Positions 60,622 through 64,000 of a stretch of 64,000 nt of DNA are shown piece after piece. The notes under the pieces were generated by a model. That model saw only the letters and a list, made by a program, of their open reading frames with translations. It was not told the DNA's origin and did not search any database. This DNA is from JABSOG01 sp965277695 (lineage in GTDB: Bacteria; Pseudomonadota; Gammaproteobacteria; Enterobacterales; Alteromonadaceae). Numbering within the stretch: the first letter of the stretch is position 1; the number at the start of each line of letters is the position of its first letter. The stretch lies in contig CBDIDQ010000097.1 in NCBI GenBank assembly GCA_965277695.1, positions 35,427-99,426 of the forward strand, given 5' to 3'. The translations under genes were made by a program, and so were the position numbers.

Positions 60622-62754
60622 ATGACAATGCCTGAACCCGTGCCTGAACTAATGGCTAAATTAGTTAAACCCAATAGCCATCCAGTTTTACGTAATTATC
60701 TGAATGACGTAGATGCTTGGCATAGCCATATTCGACTTTTGGGGATGCCAAATTTACAGGCCAACGCCGACAAGCTGATGGATTACCTTTATGTTCCTCA
60801 AAGTGTGTCGGCGCATTATCTTTCTTTGGAAACTGCGCCGCCAAAAGCACAATTGCAAAGTCCAATTACTCAGCTATTGGAAAAACGACGGTTGGTGATC
60901 CTGGGTGATCCAGGTACTGGCAAAAGTACTTTGATTAATTATCTTGCTTGGTATCAAGCGGTTGGTTTTGCCAAAAAAATGCCCGGTGCACTGGCTGATA
61001 GTGTGCCTGTACCCATGGTTTTACGAGACATGGCGTTGGCGGAGGTGGTTGATTTTGATGGATTGATACAAGCATTTTTACAACGACCAGTGGCAAAGCA
61101 TCTTAGAGATAATCCAGAGGTGTTAGTGGAGTATATGGCGGCTGGCGAAGTGTTATTTTTGCTTGATGGCCTTGATGAGGTAGGTATCGAACAACGGAAA
61201 AAATTGATTTTTATACTGTTGCAAGGATTTCGTCAATATCCCAAATGTTTTTTTGTCTGTACCTCACGGATTATCGGTTATGAAGAGGCTCCATTACACT
61301 CGAACATATTTCGTACGTTGAATAAGTTAGCAAAATATAAACGTGCACGTAGAGAGGGTGTTACGGATGATGTAGGGAGGGGAAACTCAATACTTAATCC
61401 GGCAATTTTCTATATGGCTCCCTTCACTGACAGTCAAATTTCCCGCTTCGCACTTAACTGGTATCAAGAGCAGGGTAGTCCTGTTGGTGCCGGATTACTG
61501 CGTACTGAATTTGTTAAAGCCATACAAGATAACCCTGACACTCAGCGACTGGCTCGTATCCCTAATCTGCTAATGATGATGGCGTTGATTTACAAAGTTC
61601 GTAGCCAACTACCTAGTGGTCGAGCCTTGCTTTATGGTGATATTGCGCAGGCTTATCTGGAGTCAATAGATACCGCACGTAAATTAGTAGGTTCAACCCC
61701 CTGGCAAAAGAAACAAAGCTGGTTGGCTCGGATTGGTTTTGAAATGCAATTACGCCGTCAGGCACAAAGCGATGAGGCTTTGGAATTGCTAATACCCCGT
61801 AACGATATCCTGTTATGGATTGAAGCGGGTATGGCGGACACAGCTGACCGATGTGATAGTGAATATGCTGAACAATTCCTTGATTGGGTTGCTCGTCGTA
61901 GTGGTTTGTTGATCCCCCGGGGTGAAAACCAGTTTACCTTTATGCATTTGAGTTTTCAGGAGTATTTTGCAGCTGTTTACATTAAGCAGCAGATTGAGAA
62001 CCCTGAGTGGCTGGAGCAAGATGAGGAGGATGAAATATCGCTAGATATTCGGGTAAACAAAGCTGTATTAGCGCAATGGGCTAATGCCGCCTCATGGCAA
62101 CAATCGCTGACTTTTTTGTTTGAGTTGTTTGATGGCAAGGCCGGATGGACCCGACGTTTGTGGAAGTATTGTTTTCACGATGAGCGGTTTGTGGAGCAGG
62201 AAAGAAATTGGGCTAAGCCGGGAGATCATATTTCAACCGTATGGTTGGAATTTCGTTTGCAAGTGCAGTTGTTGTCTAATCCCCACAGTGGTGTGACTAG
62301 CAAGATTTTTGATAGTGCTACAGATAAATTGATTCATTTGGCTATGGTCGAACAACCTTGGTTTGATAGTGAAAATCCGTATATGGGTTTTTACTCACCT
62401 TTGTTGGTTGATTTGTTGTCCTCGGTTACGCTTGAAGATGTTTGCTTATCTGCTTTGGCAAGCCATAAAAATATTACACAGTTGAATTTAAATTGCTTGA
62501 AAAGTCAAAATGTCGCCAAGGTATTAGATTGTTTATCAAAACCTGTTCAACTGGAAAGGTTAACGTTAACCAATATTGATGACATTACTCCTTTACTTTG
62601 TTTGTGTGAACTGCAGACGTTAGTGGCAATTGATACCTCAATCGTTGATTTTTCACCATTGCAAGCTTTGCCTAAGTTACAACAGCTTTTCATCAGAGCA
62701 AATGAGGCTATTAACGTTGATGGCCTTGACCCCGATGTTGTTCGTTGGATTTGA
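60622..62754 (+). CDS. NACHT NTPase with leucine-rich-like C-terminus
   Basis: The 710-residue protein has a short N-terminal region, a NACHT NTPase (Walker A RLVILGDPGTGKSTLINYL with K101; Walker B VLFLLDGLDEVGIEQRKK with D182, D185, E186; sensor-like FFVCTSRIIGYEE), a winged-helix and helical part with FTFMHLSFQEYFAAVYI (typical of NACHT proteins, about residues 430-446), and a C-terminal 100 residues resembling a leucine-rich repeat (LTLTNIDDITPLLCL, PLQALPKLQQLFIR). It starts 12 bp after the KAP gene. Bacterial NACHT proteins protect against phage. No obvious effector domain is fused, so its partner KAP protein may supply one. Confidence 0.88.
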   Translation: MTMPEPVPELMAKLVKPNSHPVLRNYLNDVDAWHSHIRLLGMPNLQANADKLMDYLYVPQSVSAHYLSLETAPPKAQLQSPITQLLEKRRLVILGDPGTGKSTLINYLAWYQAVGFAKKMPGALADSVPVPMVLRDMALAEVVDFDGLIQAFLQRPVAKHLRDNPEVLVEYMAAGEVLFLLDGLDEVGIEQRKKLIFILLQGFRQYPKCFFVCTSRIIGYEEAPLHSNIFRTLNKLAKYKRARREGVTDDVGRGNSILNPAIFYMAPFTDSQISRFALNWYQEQGSPVGAGLLRTEFVKAIQDNPDTQRLARIPNLLMMMALIYKVRSQLPSGRALLYGDIAQAYLESIDTARKLVGSTPWQKKQSWLARIGFEMQLRRQAQSDEALELLIPRNDILLWIEAGMADTADRCDSEYAEQFLDWVARRSGLLIPRGENQFTFMHLSFQEYFAAVYIKQQIENPEWLEQDEEDEISLDIRVNKAVLAQWANAASWQQSLTFLFELFDGKAGWTRRLWKYCFHDERFVEQERNWAKPGDHISTVWLEFRLQVQLLSNPHSGVTSKIFDSATDKLIHLAMVEQPWFDSENPYMGFYSPLLVDLLSSVTLEDVCLSALASHKNITQLNLNCLKSQNVAKVLDCLSKPVQLERLTLTNIDDITPLLCLCELQTLVAIDTSIVDFSPLQALPKLQQLFIRANEAINVDGLDPDVVRWI

Positions 62755-62883
62755 GGTGTTTTTTTGTTTTATGGGCGATGTATTTCATTTCATTTAAAAT
62801 ATTATCTAGGATAAAAATAAATAAACATATGTACCACTTCACGACCTTGAAATAGCGTTAACCCAGTTTTTATATTAGCCATT

Positions 62884-64000
62884 CTAAGACAACATTGTCA
62901 AAAACTCAGCAAGCCCAATCACCTGGGTGTCAGCTGCTAATGGAAACTGATCTTCTCCGCCGTAGATGACGAATTTCTTGGTGGCTTTAATATCTTCACA
63001 AGTGCGATGAAAACCTTTACTGACTTTTGGTGCTGATGAGCGCTTAATTTCAATGGCCCACACTTGCTGATTGCCACCTTCCAGTACAAGGTCGATTTCA
63101 TGTTGGTCGGAGGTTCGATAATAACTGTATTGCCATTTGTCACTAAGGTTGTTGAGAATATTTTCAATCACAAAACTTTCCCAGCTATTACCAATTGCTG
63201 GATGCCCCAAAAGGCTTTCAAAATCAACAATATTGAGTAATCGATGTAATAACCCGGTATCGCGAATGTAGATTTTCGGTGACTTGATTAAGCGTTTTTT
63301 GGTATTGCCAGACCAAGGTTGTAGCTGCCCGATCATATAAAAATCGGTGAGAATATCGAGGTAAAATCGGATGGTTTTATGATCAACTTCGAGGCTTTTT
63401 CCTAACGAAGAAAGATTGACCTGTTGGCCGTGGCAATGGGCGAGCATAGACCAAACGCGTTTTGTTCGTGTAGTAGATACCCGATTGTAACCCATCAAGG
63501 GGATATCACGTTCAACATAGGTTGAAATAAAGTCAGAGCGCCATTGCCAGCTTTCATTGTCATCATTAGCTAAATAACTGTCTGGAAAACCGCCTCTAAG
63601 CCACAACTTTTCGATTATTGTCGCTGATGGATTAGTCACATTAACTTCTGGCAATGAGAAAGGGGGTAATTCCAAATAGCGGATACGTCCTGCCAATGTT
63701 TCACTGGAATGCTGCAATAAATCTCGTGAGGCTGATCCGAGCAGCAAAATTGACAATTTTTTTCTCCCGCCCGTTTGCGTGCATCAACTAGGCTTCGCAG
63801 CACGATAAATAAGTCAGGTTTACGTTGGATTTCATCAATGATGAGCAGCTTATTTTCGAAACGTTTTAAAAATGCTTCCGGATCGCTGAGTTTTGCCAAG
63901 TCTGAGTCCAGCTCTAAATCAAGATAAGAGACGGTCTTATTCAGCTTATTGTTGGAAATTTCAAACGCCAGCGTTGTTTTACCTACCTGACGAGATCCAA
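62884..64000 (-). pseudogene. AAA_14/DUF4143 ATPase, frameshifted and cut by window edge
   Basis: The minus strand holds a DUF4143-type ATPase. At the window edge the P-loop reads GSRQVGKTTLAFEI, then LLIIDEIQRKPDLF (Walker B) and LRSLVDARKRAGEK. At a run of seven A (about 63756-63764) the frame breaks. The next frame continues with ILLLGSASRDLLQ and the DUF4143 region (RGGFPDSYLAND, IEIKRSSAPKVSKGF), ending at 62884. A shift of -1 at the A run restores one protein. Causes could be a mutation, a sequencing error or programmed slippage. These ATPases are common, often multi-copy, of unknown biological role. Its start lies beyond the window. Confidence 0.8.

Overview
The window looks like a chromosomal segment of a Gram-negative gammaproteobacterium, probably marine or host-associated; I cannot name a genus. 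The basis is Sec and lipoprotein signal peptides, an RND efflux pump, a vibriolysin-type M4 protease with PPC domains, an HPPD-type tyrosine catabolic gene, and many short palindromic repeats of the kind common in gammaproteobacteria. Codon use leans moderately to A+T. It reads as an accessory-rich region: a biosynthetic cluster, several conflict or defence-type NTPases, a polymorphic-toxin-like RHS protein, a decayed toxin-antitoxin locus and many miniature mobile repeats.

Layout. 0-0.3 kb: start of a transposase-like HTH gene. 0.8-5.5 kb (minus): tyrosine/quinone operon (GS-hydroquinone reductase, pirin, HPPD, FAD hydroxylase, DUF2783). 6-8.5 kb (plus): LysR regulator and HDOD signalling protein. 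8.5-11.3 kb (minus): alpha/beta hydrolase, MltA-like protein and a frameshifted unknown gene. 11.7-19.2 kb (minus): secreted small protein, 2143-residue SpvB/FG-GAP/RHS protein and a lipoprotein. 19.6-20.8 kb: two small unknown or orphan genes. 21.2-35.8 kb (plus): biosynthetic cluster. 35.8-41 kb (minus): a GT4-STAND-TPR protein and a haem-oxygenase-like diiron enzyme. 42-49.8 kb: membrane nucleotide cyclase, secreted M4 protease, DUF4197 lipoprotein, a PrlF/YhaV toxin-antitoxin pair whose toxin is split by a miniature element, a TonB/TolA-like protein and a DUF2442 protein. 50-56.8 kb (minus): cyanophycin operon (isoaspartyl dipeptidase, cyanophycinase, CphA, second Mur ligase). 57-59 kb: multicopper oxidase lipoprotein. 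59.2-62.8 kb: KAP NTPase plus NACHT NTPase pair. 62.9-64 kb: frameshifted AAA/DUF4143 ATPase running off the end.

The most interesting system is the cluster at 21.2-35.8 kb. An NRPS protein has one adenylation domain, whose ten specificity residues I read as the threonine code, followed by four tandem carrier domains. The next gene is a SyrB2-type non-haem iron halogenase with the diagnostic His-x-Ala site. A stand-alone protein with two condensation domains, an MFS exporter, an RND pump with a short adaptor, a cupin, an atypical SDR and a threonine-dehydratase-like enzyme follow. Together they predict a secreted metabolite built on 4-chlorothreonine, loaded on an unusual four-carrier scaffold. 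The same strand and close spacing from the condensation protein to the cupin suggest co-transcription; miniature elements are inserted between the later genes.

A second theme is a set of modular miniature elements. Two families with different ends show 8-bp target duplications, and the same hairpin cargo sequences are found between different ends. One element sits inside yhaV, and removing it with one target copy restores the reading frame.
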